Of a stretch of 64,000 bases of DNA, positions 37,159-48,577 are shown piece after piece. Below the pieces are notes generated by a model. It made no database searches and was not told where the DNA came from. It worked only from the letters and a program-made list of their open reading frames with translations. This stretch comes from Campylobacter concisus. GTDB lineage: Bacteria > Campylobacterota > Campylobacteria > Campylobacterales > Campylobacteraceae. Both the position numbers and the translations under genes were made by a program. How positions within the stretch are numbered: position 1 is the first letter of the stretch; every line of letters begins with the position of its first letter. The stretch spans positions 1 to 64,000 of the forward strand of contig NZ_JAAKZC010000003.1 of the NCBI RefSeq assembly GCF_015230015.1. The letters are read 5' to 3'.

Positions 37159-37170
37159 AGGAAATAAGTA

Positions 37171-40161
37171 ATGCAAAGAAGAGAATTTTTAAAAAGATCA
37201 GCCGTACTATCAACGGTAACCGCAAGCGCTGTGCTAGCAGACGGCGAAAAAGACGACTACAAACCGCAGTCAAACTCACTAGAGCCTGAATTTAGCGTAA
37301 AAGATGGCAAAATTTCACTTAACGATGGACATAGCGTTGTCTTTTCTATGTGCCACGGCTGTACAACGAAGTGTGGCATAAGACTTCACGTAGATGATAA
37401 AAACGACCGAGTTTTAAGATGTAGCGGCAACCCATACCACCCACTATCAAACGTACACTGGGCAAATTTTGACACATCGATAAATGACGCTTTGCTTGCC
37501 ACAACACTAAGCGGCGAAGATGAAAAGCGAGCCACAGTTTGCGCTAGAGGGGCGATCTTGCCTGAGATGATAGACTCACCAGCAAGGATACTAACTCCGC
37601 TAAAAAGAGTTGGCAAAAGAGGCGAGGGCAAGTGGAAGAGCATAAGCTTTGAGCAGCTAGTAGAAGAGGTAGTAGAGGGCGGAGATCTCTTTGGTGAGGG
37701 GCACGTGGACGGACTAAGAGCGATATATAGCGACGAGCTAATCGACAGCGAAAACCCAGAGTATGGCACCAAGCGCAATCAATTTTTAAGCTTTTACCTA
37801 TATGACGGACGCTCTGATATCGTCGATCGCTTTGTCAAAAAGTCATTTGGCACTATAAATCACTACTCACACGGCGGAATTTGCGGCGGTGGCTTTAGGG
37901 TCGGTGGCAAGATCGCGCACAATGCAAAGGGCTTTGCGCACACAAAACCAGACTATGAAAACTCTAAATTTGTTATCTACTGGGGCACTTCGCCGTCAAA
38001 TGGTGGCAACCCTTTCCAAAAACAGGCAAAAATGCTCTCTTATGCAAGGGGCACTAGAGATGACTTTAGCTACGCAGTGGTCGACCCAAGCGTTACAAAT
38101 GCTGTAAAATACGCCTCTTCAGACAAAGGCCGCTGGATAGCGATAAAGCCAGGCACCGACTCAGCTCTAGCCATGGCGATGATACGCTGGATCATAGAAA
38201 ATGAAAAATACGCCACAAACTACCTTATCCAGCCAAATTTAGACCAAGCAAAGCTAGCAGGCGAGATACACTGGTGCAACGCCACGCATCTAGTCATCAC
38301 TGAAAAAGGACACAAAGACTACGGCAAATTTGTACTGATTAATAACGAGTGGCAGGTCTGCTTGCAAGATGGCAAGATACAAAGCTACAAGGTAAACGAG
38401 CCAGCCAAGCTCTACTACAAAGGTAAAATTTTAATAGACGGCAAAAAAGTTGAAGTAAAAAGCTCAATGCAGCTTTTAAAAGAGTCAGCTTATAAGCACA
38501 GCTTAGAGGAGTACTCAAAAATTTGTGGTGTGAGCGTTGAAGATATCATCTGGCTTTGCGAAAATTTCACCAAAAATGGCAGACAAGTGAGCACAAACGT
38601 GCATGGCGGTATGATGCATACGCAAGCTGGTATGACTACTTATGCGATACTTTGTCTAAATACGCTAATGGGCACTTACGGCTTTAAGGGTGGCAACGTC
38701 AATGCAAGTGCCGGCACACACGAGTTTTTAAAGGGCAGATATGACCTTGAGAGCTTTGAGGGCGCTTATAAGCCAAATGGTCTAAATTTATCAAGATCAG
38801 GCAAATACTACGAAACAAGCTCTGAGTATAAGCGTAAAGTAGCAGCTGGCGGCAGCGGCTATCCATCAACTCAGCCATGGTATCCTATCTCTATGCCACT
38901 TGTAAATGAAACGCTCACGAGCCACAAGGCTGGCTATCCATACAAAGTAAAAGTTTTCATAAACTACATGACAAACGTACTTTACGGCCAGGCTGGACTT
39001 GAAAGAGCGGTTTTAGACGCACTAAAAGATAGTAAAAATTTACCACTTTTTGTGGGTATCGACGCCTTTATGAACGAGACAAACGCCTATGCTGACTACA
39101 TCGTGCCAGATGGGGTAAATTTAGAAAACTGGGCACTTCCAAACTCTCTTTGGGGAACGATCGCTAAAACTTCAGTCGTGCGCTATCCAGCCGTTAGCTC
39201 AAAGCAGGCAAAGGATAAAAACGGCGGTGTGATCGACGTTGAGACGTTTTATATAGCCGTAGCAAAGAGGCTTGGACTAAAAGGCTTTGGCAAAAATGCC
39301 TTCAAAGACAAAGACGGAAATTTCATGGACCTTGATGTAAAAGAGCAGTATTACGCAGCTGCGCTAGCAAATTTAGCCTTTGACGGCGAGGGCGTGAAAG
39401 ATATAAGCGACGAGGATAAAAAGCTTAGTAAGATATCAAGAGTGATGACAAAACTCGATCCTTATCTAAAAGACGAAGAGAAGCCAAAAGTAGCGCACGT
39501 GCTAGCAAAAGGCGGTAGATATGATAGCTATGAGAGCGCATATAAGGGCGATAAAGCAACCGTAAAAGTGCCAGCGCCTACGCCAGCTTCTATCTACTAT
39601 GAGCCACTTGGCGGACACAGACACTCAGTAACAGGCGAATATATGCCAGGAGTGCCAAGTCTGATGTTGCCAGTAGCAAGTGACGGTACGCCGCTTGAGA
39701 AATTTTTCCCACGCTCTGAGTGGAAATACACAGTTAGCTCAAGAAAGTCAAATATCCAGCACTTCTACACCTTTGTTAGCCCAAGGCTAAGAGCCGTTCA
39801 TCCTAGCAACTTTGTAAGGATAGCGCCAGACGTAGCGAGCGAGCAGGGCATTCGCTCAGGCGATAAGGTCAAAGTGACTACGCCTTATGGAGCGCAAGTT
39901 GGCGAGGCATTTGTAACTGACGGCGTTGCTAGCGGGGTTATCAGCATAGAGCATGGATTTGGCCATGATGAGTTTGGTATAAGAACGCACCTGGTCGATG
40001 GAAAGCCAGCTTTTGGGATAGCAAATTTAGAAAAAGGGGTCAATCACAACAAGCTTGGACTTCTTGATCCAAAAAGAAATGGCGAATTTAGCCTAAATGA
40101 CTGGCTGGTGGGCACTTGCGCTAGACAAGCACTTCCTGCAAAGATAAGAAAGATCGGCTAG
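37171..40161 (+). CDS. TtrA-like molybdopterin oxidoreductase (tetrathionate reductase type)
   Basis: Periplasmic catalytic subunit of 996 residues in the DMSO-reductase family, exported by a twin-arginine signal (RREFLKRSAV). An N-terminal [4Fe-4S] site is formed by C61, C64, C68 and C124 (CARG). The likely molybdenum ligand is C238 in HGGICGGG; it is cysteine, not selenocysteine. Large insertions and the length (TtrA is about 1,020) fit tetrathionate reductase better than formate dehydrogenase or nitrate reductase; arsenate, thiosulfate or polysulfide reductases are alternatives. It would use electrons through the upstream ferredoxin subunit. The C-terminal molybdopterin dinucleotide domain ends normally. 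Confidence 0.85.
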   Translation: MQRREFLKRSAVLSTVTASAVLADGEKDDYKPQSNSLEPEFSVKDGKISLNDGHSVVFSMCHGCTTKCGIRLHVDDKNDRVLRCSGNPYHPLSNVHWANFDTSINDALLATTLSGEDEKRATVCARGAILPEMIDSPARILTPLKRVGKRGEGKWKSISFEQLVEEVVEGGDLFGEGHVDGLRAIYSDELIDSENPEYGTKRNQFLSFYLYDGRSDIVDRFVKKSFGTINHYSHGGICGGGFRVGGKIAHNAKGFAHTKPDYENSKFVIYWGTSPSNGGNPFQKQAKMLSYARGTRDDFSYAVVDPSVTNAVKYASSDKGRWIAIKPGTDSALAMAMIRWIIENEKYATNYLIQPNLDQAKLAGEIHWCNATHLVITEKGHKDYGKFVLINNEWQVCLQDGKIQSYKVNEPAKLYYKGKILIDGKKVEVKSSMQLLKESAYKHSLEEYSKICGVSVEDIIWLCENFTKNGRQVSTNVHGGMMHTQAGMTTYAILCLNTLMGTYGFKGGNVNASAGTHEFLKGRYDLESFEGAYKPNGLNLSRSGKYYETSSEYKRKVAAGGSGYPSTQPWYPISMPLVNETLTSHKAGYPYKVKVFINYMTNVLYGQAGLERAVLDALKDSKNLPLFVGIDAFMNETNAYADYIVPDGVNLENWALPNSLWGTIAKTSVVRYPAVSSKQAKDKNGGVIDVETFYIAVAKRLGLKGFGKNAFKDKDGNFMDLDVKEQYYAAALANLAFDGEGVKDISDEDKKLSKISRVMTKLDPYLKDEEKPKVAHVLAKGGRYDSYESAYKGDKATVKVPAPTPASIYYEPLGGHRHSVTGEYMPGVPSLMLPVASDGTPLEKFFPRSEWKYTVSSRKSNIQHFYTFVSPRLRAVHPSNFVRIAPDVASEQGIRSGDKVKVTTPYGAQVGEAFVTDGVASGVISIEHGFGHDEFGIRTHLVDGKPAFGIANLEKGVNHNKLGLLDPKRNGEFSLNDWLVGTCARQALPAKIRKIG

Positions 40162-40175
40162 TTTGATATAAATTT

Positions 40176-40200
40176 GGCGAGCAGAGTAAATTTGCTCGCC
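40176..40200 (+). terminator. stem-loop after the ttrA-like gene
   Basis: An 8-base-pair stem GGCGAGCA/TGCTCGCC with a 9-base loop lies 14 bases after the stop. The T-run after it is interrupted (ATCTCTCTTTT). It ends where the inverted glycerate kinase relic begins. Confidence 0.6.
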
Positions 40201-40202
40201 AT

Positions 40203-40825
40203 CTCTCTTTTACAAGCCCCACAAAGTGTTTTAGTCCGTCATCAAGCTGCTTTACCATGCGGCCATTTGCACCCTTTTGTGGAGCATAGACGTAGGCAGC
40301 ACCCTTTTGGCCGTAGAGTGGATTATCCACGTCACAGGCGATTAAGAATTCGCACTCTTTTAGCTCTTTTATAGCCTCTTCATCTGAAAACTCATAAATT
40401 TGAGCTAAGTCTTCACCTTTACCCTCAAGCAAAGAGCCATTTTTATCATAAAATTTAAAGCCTAAAGCGCTTAGCATACCTATGCCAGCATCATTTGTCG
40501 CACTACCGCCAATACCTACTATAAATTTCCTAGCACCCTTGCTAATAGCATCTTTTATCATCTGACCAAAGCCAAATGTGCTAGTTTTCATAGGATTGCG
40601 TTCATTAGAATTTATAAGAGTAAGTCCTGAAGCGCTTGACATCTCAAGTATGGCAAGATCATCTTTTAGAGCATATCTAGCTAAAATTTCAGTGCCTAGT
40701 GGGTTTTTTACAATGGTATCTATAAATTTAGCATCAAGTGCGTCAGCCATAGCTTCCACGCTGCCCTCACCGCCGTCAGCAACAGGCTTTACTATAACAT
40801 CGCAAAAGTATTCAAGGGCTTCTTT
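40203..40825 (-). pseudogene. truncated inverted copy of glycerate kinase
   Basis: Read leftward, this matches residues about 23-230 of the glycerate kinase at 35104-36234 almost word for word (KPVADGGEGSVEA, GIGGSATNDAG, DVDNPLYGQKGAAYVYAP). The first 22 and last 145 residues are missing, including the GEGRMDFQSS active-site region, so it cannot be functional. An open frame persists (ATG at 40831 to a stop at 40121) because the relic runs into the antisense of the ttrA end. Few differences from the intact copy are disabling, so the duplication looks fairly recent or is maintained by gene conversion. Confidence 0.88.
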
Positions 40826-40838
40826 AGTCATAAACTTA

Positions 40839-40865
40839 GAGCCTAAATTTGATAAATTTAGGCTC
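40839..40865 (-). terminator. terminator of xerH
   Basis: A perfect 12-base-pair stem (GAGCCTAAATTT / AAATTTAGGCTC) with a GAT loop abuts the xerH stop codon. Confidence 0.7.
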
Positions 40866-41926
40866 TAATTCGCCAGATCCTCAGCCACTTTGGCAGCAAG
40901 TTTTAGCTTGTCACTATCAAAGTGCGTGTAAATTCGCGAGGTGTTTAGGCTTGCATGCCCAAGAGCTTCTTGCACAAGGACTAGGTCTTTTTGCTTTTTA
41001 TAAAGCATCGTAGCAAAGGTGTGGCGCAGCATGTGAGCGCCATTTTTCTCTTTTCTGATACCAGCTTTAAATAAAATTTGCTCAACTATGCGGCTAACAT
41101 AAGCCTGCGTGAGCCTTGTGCCTTTTTTATTTATAAAAAGGTAGCCCTCTTTATTGATGTAGTTTATGGCTATGGCGTCTAGGTGAGCTTCTATGAGGTG
41201 GCGCTTTATCATCACGATGCGGTATTTGTTGCCTTTGCCACGAATTCTAATGATAAAAAGATCGCCATCTTCGGTGATATCTTTTCTCTTTAAATTTAGC
41301 GCCTCGCTCACACGAATTCCAGTAAAGATGATGGTTTTTATGATGAGCTTGTTGCGGTTTGAGTTTTGCTTAAAGTCGCTCTCCTCGATCGCATCAAGAA
41401 ATTTCTTAACCTCTTCTTCGCCCATAAACTCAGGCAGCTTTTGCCCTTTGTTACCACTAACGCCGCCCCAGTTTTTTAAATTTATATCAAAAACATGAGC
41501 CTTGCCGTCCTCTTCGTTTTGTTTGTCTAAAAAGGCAAAGAAATTTATCACTGAAATTCTGTAGTTTTTCTTGCTAGCATCACTTAGTCCGCCAGTTGTG
41601 CTAGCTAGTATTTCACTTAGTAGCTCTTCATCGATCTGTTTTAGGCTGCCAAGCTCATAAAATTTCATCGTCTCATATATCTTTTTAAGCGGGTTAAAGT
41701 AGGTATTTATGCCAGTTAATCCTGCATTTCTAGCGCTTTTTACCAGCCCATCAAGCTGCTCTATGTTTTTTATCTCGCGGCTTAGGGCAAAATTTACACT
41801 AGCAAGCGCTTTTGGGTCCCTTAGCTCCTTGTTTGAAAGCGAGCTAAGTTTAAATTTGACATAGCGAGTTAGCCAAAAAATAAATGAGTTTTCAAAACTA
41901 TCTTTGCAGTCAAGTGGAAATTTCAA
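40865..41926 (-). CDS. xerH: tyrosine recombinase, chromosome-dimer resolution
   Basis: Tyrosine recombinase of 353 residues, of the single-recombinase XerH type used by Helicobacter and Campylobacter to resolve chromosome dimers at difH. The catalytic set is complete: Arg in TGIRVSEAL, Lys in GKGNKYR, HMLRHTFAT, His in GHASLNTS and the nucleophile in IYTHF. The N-terminal core-binding domain is long, as in XerH. It is preceded downstream by its own terminator and by the glycerate kinase relic. I could not recognise a difH site nearby. A phage integrase is less likely given the family features. Confidence 0.9.
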   Translation of the reverse strand: MKFPLDCKDSFENSFIFWLTRYVKFKLSSLSNKELRDPKALASVNFALSREIKNIEQLDGLVKSARNAGLTGINTYFNPLKKIYETMKFYELGSLKQIDEELLSEILASTTGGLSDASKKNYRISVINFFAFLDKQNEEDGKAHVFDINLKNWGGVSGNKGQKLPEFMGEEEVKKFLDAIEESDFKQNSNRNKLIIKTIIFTGIRVSEALNLKRKDITEDGDLFIIRIRGKGNKYRIVMIKRHLIEAHLDAIAINYINKEGYLFINKKGTRLTQAYVSRIVEQILFKAGIRKEKNGAHMLRHTFATMLYKKQKDLVLVQEALGHASLNTSRIYTHFDSDKLKLAAKVAEDLAN

Positions 41927-41993
41927 AATAACGACCTTTAAAATTTTATTTTGAAAAGTATTATATTTGAAATTCTATGAAAAAGCTAAAAAA

Positions 41994-42884
41994 CTATAAA
42001 AGCTTAAGCACATATCCATTTTCAACGGTTTCAAGCTTATATTTATGCATCTTATCAAGCTCTAAAACCACTCTGAAATACTTGTCATGCCAGCCGATTA
42101 TTACGTTTTTAAAAGTTTCGTTTTCAAGCTTTAAGCTCTTGGTTTTAAAGCTTCTTGGAGGCTTTGCAAAGTCAAGCACGATCTTGTTTTTCTCGTAGGC
42201 AAAGTGCTTTAAATTTTTAGCCTTTGTGATGATATTTAGTTCTTTTTCATGTGCTAAAAAGCTCACAAATTTTAAAAAATTAACCTCTTTTACGCTGCTT
42301 TTTGTCTCTTTAACAGGCTTTGAGGCTGGCTCGATCTTAACTTCGACTACTTTTTGCTCAGGCTTAGCAGGCTCTTTTATCTTTTTTGCGCCAAGGTCGA
42401 TCACTACGACGTTTGGAGTTGGCACATCTGAGGTTTTATTTCTATCTTTATTTGAAATTTGCGTCTCATTTTTTTCCATTGTTACTGGCGTGCTCACCTT
42501 TTTTTCTATTATCACTGGCGTGCTAACCTTTTGAGCTGGCATATCGGCCATCGTGACTGAGACGTCTAGTTTTTTAGCTGCGACTGGCTCTGGAGTCTTC
42601 ATCCTCATAAGTGCAAATTCATCGTTCCAGTCGATAGTTTTGTTTATATCGGTTAGTCTTTTTTCTTTTATGCTGCCGTCACTCGCCCTATATCTTATGC
42701 TCACATCCATCAAAAGCGCTGCGTCGCTTGGAAATTTAAAAGATAGTGAGTTGAAATCATCAAATTTCTCAATGATATTTGTCGTCATGACGCTTGTATT
42801 TAGCTCGCTAATAGGCATAAATGGGTTTTCTCTAGCGCATAAGCTCGCTGTTAATATAGATAAAACTAACCAAATTTTCTTCAT
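41994..42884 (-). CDS. cgpA: AMIN-domain periplasmic protein, CgpA-like glycoprotein
   Basis: Exported protein of 296 residues with a signal peptide (first 16, ending SLCA). An N-terminal beta region is followed by a long Lys/Pro/Thr-rich linker (about 95-200) and a C-terminal AMIN-like domain (about 205-296). Four sequons D/E-x-N-x-S/T are present: ELNTS, DINKT, EKNET and DRNKT, consistent with PglB glycosylation. Position beside ftsB-like, eno and recA matches cgpA of C. jejuni. AMIN domains direct proteins to the cell envelope, often near division or flagellar sites. Only five bases separate it from the upstream gene. Confidence 0.82.
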   Translation of the reverse strand: MKKIWLVLSILTASLCARENPFMPISELNTSVMTTNIIEKFDDFNSLSFKFPSDAALLMDVSIRYRASDGSIKEKRLTDINKTIDWNDEFALMRMKTPEPVAAKKLDVSVTMADMPAQKVSTPVIIEKKVSTPVTMEKNETQISNKDRNKTSDVPTPNVVVIDLGAKKIKEPAKPEQKVVEVKIEPASKPVKETKSSVKEVNFLKFVSFLAHEKELNIITKAKNLKHFAYEKNKIVLDFAKPPRSFKTKSLKLENETFKNVIIGWHDKYFRVVLELDKMHKYKLETVENGYVLKLL

Positions 42885-42889
42885 CGTTC

Positions 42890-45524
<2,635 letters not shown>

Positions 45525-45586
45525 TTTTTACCTTATAGTTGAAATTTGGCTTGATTTTATCTAAAAAGAGATGAATTTTACTTGAT

Positions 45587-46075
45587 TTACTCGCAAATTA
45601 TAATATTTTCGCCAAGCAGCGCAGCGCTATCAATGAGAGCAAAAAGCTGCTCTTTTTCAAACAAAAATCCATAAATTTGATCTTCGTTTTTTAGTATCGC
45701 AAGATTTAGTGGCTCTATAAGCGAGCTTGCGCAGAGATTAAGAAAGGCTTCGTCGATATTTTCTGACGAAATTTGTGGCTTTGTTTTAAAATTTTCTTCA
45801 TTTATAAAAGAGATAAATTCCTCTTTGGTAGTAGATTTATTAAATTTAAAAATTAGTTTTTCTTTTAAGGCCTCGGCTAAAATTTCATCAAATTTAACTA
45901 GGTCGATGTGATTTTTTACGCCTAAAATTTGAGCAAAGCTTAGCAGATTTTTATCATAATCAGCCACATTTTTCTCATGCTCGCTTTGCGCTTTTGTAGC
46001 CCTATAAATGGCGTAAAAGCCAATCATAATAAACAAAATAGAAAGTGTTAAAACTTCTGCTAAAAACTCACTCAT
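45587..46075 (-). CDS. membrane-anchored hypothetical protein upstream of recA
   Basis: Protein of 162 residues starting MSEFLAEVLTLS. One N-terminal membrane helix (about 5-25) is followed by a soluble, mainly helical domain rich in Glu/Phe/Asn. I chose the ATG at 46075, which follows AAGGAT; upstream ATGs lie inside the murB end. No family is recognised, but a protein of this kind occupies the same place between recA and fliQ/murB in C. jejuni. Confidence 0.78.
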   Translation of the reverse strand: MSEFLAEVLTLSILFIMIGFYAIYRATKAQSEHEKNVADYDKNLLSFAQILGVKNHIDLVKFDEILAEALKEKLIFKFNKSTTKEEFISFINEENFKTKPQISSENIDEAFLNLCASSLIEPLNLAILKNEDQIYGFLFEKEQLFALIDSAALLGENIIICE

Positions 46076-46083
46076 CACCATCC

Positions 46084-46881
46084 TTATAAAATGCAAACTT
46101 CGGTCTTAAGCTCTACGCCAAATTTCTCTAAAACTCTAGCCTTGGCTAAATTTATAAGATTTGTGGCGTCTTCAAAGCTTGCGTGGTTAAAATTTATCAA
46201 AAAATTTGCGTGCTCTTCGCTAAATTTCGCTCCGCCGATCACGTATCCCTTTAGCCCAACTGCCTCTAGCATTGCCCCTGCAAAGTACCCCTCTGGATTA
46301 ACAAAACAGCTGCCAAAGCTAGCTCCTTTTGGTTGGTTTGCCCTTTTTGCGCTTATGGCCTCAGATATGCCAGCGTCAAAGCCACTATGAAGCTTAAATT
46401 TAGCCCCCAAAATGGCCTCATCTATACCGCTGTGGCGGTAGCTAAAGCTTATCTCATCTTTGCTGACCCACCCACGAGCCAGACGCACATGCGTGAGGTT
46501 GTCGCTTATGCTAAATTTAAGCAGCCCAGCGTTCATCTTGATAAGTCCGCCAAGCGTGCCGGGGATATTTTTTAAAAACTCAAGGTGAGCTATGTTGTTT
46601 TGTTTTGAAAAGTTATAAATTTTGGCAGACTTTGTCGCAGCGCCTATCTCAAGGCAAATTTTTTCATCACAAATTTCTAAATTTATATAGTCAAAGCTCT
46701 TGCCAAGCATCGCCATTTTTGGGGGATTTGGCGAGACAAGCAAGTTGTTGCCCCTGCCTATCATCACAGAGCCTAAAAAGTGAGGTGAGCTTAGATCTTC
46801 AAGGCTATCAACCTCGAAAATTTCATGCACGCCACCTATCCTAACAGAGGTAAATTTAGAAAAATCAACAAGTCTCGTCAC
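46084..46881 (-). CDS. murB: UDP-N-acetylenolpyruvoylglucosamine reductase
   Basis: Flavoenzyme of 265 residues for the second committed step of peptidoglycan precursor synthesis. FAD-binding motifs are SVMIGRGNNLLVS (about 41-53) and IPGTLGGLIKMNAG; the catalytic serine lies in GASFGSCFVNP. It is shorter than E. coli MurB, fitting the compact epsilonproteobacterial form. Its start overlaps fliQ by four bases. Confidence 0.95.
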   Translation of the reverse strand: MTRLVDFSKFTSVRIGGVHEIFEVDSLEDLSSPHFLGSVMIGRGNNLLVSPNPPKMAMLGKSFDYINLEICDEKICLEIGAATKSAKIYNFSKQNNIAHLEFLKNIPGTLGGLIKMNAGLLKFSISDNLTHVRLARGWVSKDEISFSYRHSGIDEAILGAKFKLHSGFDAGISEAISAKRANQPKGASFGSCFVNPEGYFAGAMLEAVGLKGYVIGGAKFSEEHANFLINFNHASFEDATNLINLAKARVLEKFGVELKTEVCIL

Positions 46882-47144
46882 TGGATAAATTCCGGTATAA
46901 AATCAAGCATGCGGGTGGTAAATTCAACCATCATCGAGATCATCCAAGGCATCAAAAATATGATGACAACGACGACTAGCAAGATCTTTGGTACGAAGCT
47001 TAGCGTGGTTTCGTTTATCTGCGTGGTCGCTTGAAAAATGGAGATGATAAGACCTGCTATTAGGCCACTTAGTAGCATCGGAAGGCTGATATAAAGGGCG
47101 ATCTTAAAGGTTTCAACTCCAAGTGAAACAAGTGTACTTTGCAT
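46878..47144 (-). CDS. fliQ: flagellar export apparatus protein FliQ
   Basis: Inner-membrane protein of 88 residues with two helices, part of the FliPQR core of the flagellar type III secretion gate. The family pattern ISIFQATTQINETTLSFVPK (about 34-53) is clear. It sits between mqnD (one-base overlap) and murB (four-base overlap), away from other flagellar genes as in other campylobacters. Confidence 0.96.
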   Translation of the reverse strand: MQSTLVSLGVETFKIALYISLPMLLSGLIAGLIISIFQATTQINETTLSFVPKILLVVVVIIFLMPWMISMMVEFTTRMLDFIPEFIQ

Positions 47145-48016
47145 CAGCTAAACCTTGCTTCGCTGTATTCAGTGGGTATAAGGTAGTCGTTTACGTCGAT
47201 TGGCTTTTCAAAAAAGCCTTTGTCGTAGCCTATTTGATAGAGCTTATTTAGCGCTTTTAGCTGCGTTTCGTTCATGCTGATAGACTCGTCATTTGCATAT
47301 AAATTTAGATACGTTTTTAGCTCATCTTTGCCAACTCTTATTAAATTTCGCTCCATTAGCATGTGAGATAAAAATGGCTTGTGCGAAGTGGCTATGCGAA
47401 CGGCCTCGCTAAGCACTCTTTCGCACTCGATGGCGTCAGTTATGGGCAGGCTTCGCCTAAGTGCCATGCCACCAAGTGGAAGCGGTAAATTTTCGCCGTT
47501 TAGCTCGCTCCAGATGTCCCAAATTTCACGCTCGACGCAGAGCTGGTCTGAGAAATTTAATATACTTTCATGTATGAGCACGCCAGCATCGACCTCTCCG
47601 CTAAGCACGGCATTTTCGATATCTAAGAAATTTTTATAAACGATCCTTGCCTCTGGGTAGGCTATGCGAAAGAGTAGGGCATTTGTCGTGTTTTTGCCAG
47701 AGAGTGCGACCTTGAAATTTCGCTTTAGCTGCTTGCCTTTTAGCTTGATAAGCTTTGGGCCATATCCTTTGCCAAAGCTCACAGCACAGCGTAAAAGCGC
47801 AAATTCATCGCAAATTTTTGGATACAAAGCAAAGCTGATCGCCGTTGCCTCGTAAGTGCCCTTTAGTGCCTCTTCGTTTAGCGTTTCAATGTCAAGCGCC
47901 TTTGATGTGAAGGCTAAATTTTTACTGCTAACCCAGCCAAATTTGACCGCAGCATACATGAAAATATCGTCAGCGTCTGGCGAGTGAGCGACGTTTATGT
48001 TTTTTAGATTATGCAA
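47144..48016 (-). CDS. mqnD: 1,4-dihydroxy-6-naphthoate synthase (futalosine menaquinone pathway)
   Basis: MqnD-type lyase of 290 residues with a periplasmic-binding-protein fold but no signal peptide. It converts cyclic dehypoxanthine futalosine to 1,4-dihydroxy-6-naphthoate. The N-terminal AHSPDADDIFMYAAV (about 10-24) and GVLIHESILNF (about 138-148) with the catalytic histidine are characteristic. Campylobacters make menaquinone through this pathway, which supplies the bc1 complex encoded at 5-8 kb. It heads the operon running into fliQ. Confidence 0.9.
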   Translation of the reverse strand: MHNLKNINVAHSPDADDIFMYAAVKFGWVSSKNLAFTSKALDIETLNEEALKGTYEATAISFALYPKICDEFALLRCAVSFGKGYGPKLIKLKGKQLKRNFKVALSGKNTTNALLFRIAYPEARIVYKNFLDIENAVLSGEVDAGVLIHESILNFSDQLCVEREIWDIWSELNGENLPLPLGGMALRRSLPITDAIECERVLSEAVRIATSHKPFLSHMLMERNLIRVGKDELKTYLNLYANDESISMNETQLKALNKLYQIGYDKGFFEKPIDVNDYLIPTEYSEARFS

Positions 48017-48071
48017 AGATGATCCTTTTTTTGATTACGCCATTTTAATGAAATTTATTTAAAATAAAGTT

Positions 48072-48569
48072 TTAAGGGCGGTTAATAAACGATTTTACCA
48101 GCTTTGCCTCTTTGAAATTTAGCACGTATTTCACGTCTATGGCGTCATTTTTGCCCTTGTTGCGTGAAGAAAAGGTCGAGTAGTAAGGGTGCTTAAGATC
48201 AAGCATTTTAAGTAGTTTTTGATCGCTATCTTCTTTTTTTATATTTTCAACGATAATGGTCGTTATGAATTTATCCTCAAACTCATAAAAAGGCCAAACT
48301 ATAACGCCTGCGTCGCTTGATTTAAAGTCATTTATTTTAGACTTTTTAGGGATATTTAGCATGGAGATGATCTTTTTGCGCGAGCTGTCCGCATTTTGCA
48401 CTGAGATCACCTTTACGAGCAGGTCTTTTTTGAGCCCTGCGTCATTTTGGCTAAAGCGATAAACGCCGTCTTCAACTATGCCAACCTTTTCAAAGGCGTT
48501 AGCGTAGTTTGCAGCCATGCAGCTAGAGAGCAAAAGTGCTAGAAATGTTAAAATTTTTAAAATTTTCAT
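48072..48569 (-). CDS. exported hypothetical protein
   Basis: Protein of 165 residues with a signal peptide (MKILKILTFLALLLSSCMA). The SSCMA could be a weak lipobox or an ordinary cleavage site. The mature part is a Lys-rich alpha/beta domain with no recognised motif. It lies eight bases after pncB and is probably in its transcript. No function can be assigned. Confidence 0.75.
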   Translation of the reverse strand: MKILKILTFLALLLSSCMAANYANAFEKVGIVEDGVYRFSQNDAGLKKDLLVKVISVQNADSSRKKIISMLNIPKKSKINDFKSSDAGVIVWPFYEFEDKFITTIIVENIKKEDSDQKLLKMLDLKHPYYSTFSSRNKGKNDAIDVKYVLNFKEAKLVKSFINRP

Positions 48570-48577
48570 CTTTTCTC

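Noticed and set aside
37171-40161. Possible selenocysteine in the molybdoenzyme, prompted by the nearby tRNA-Sec gene
   Set aside because: The frame has no internal TGA, and the expected metal ligand is a cysteine (C238).
40121-40831. The leftward 236-codon frame as a functional short glycerate kinase
   Set aside because: It lacks the first 22 residues and the whole C-terminal domain with GEGRMDFQSS, and its last residues come from antisense ttrA sequence.
41927-41993. A difH site in the gap upstream of xerH (TTTTGAAAAGTATTATATTTG)
   Set aside because: Only one half resembles a recombinase arm; the opposite inverted arm is missing and I cannot recall the consensus reliably.
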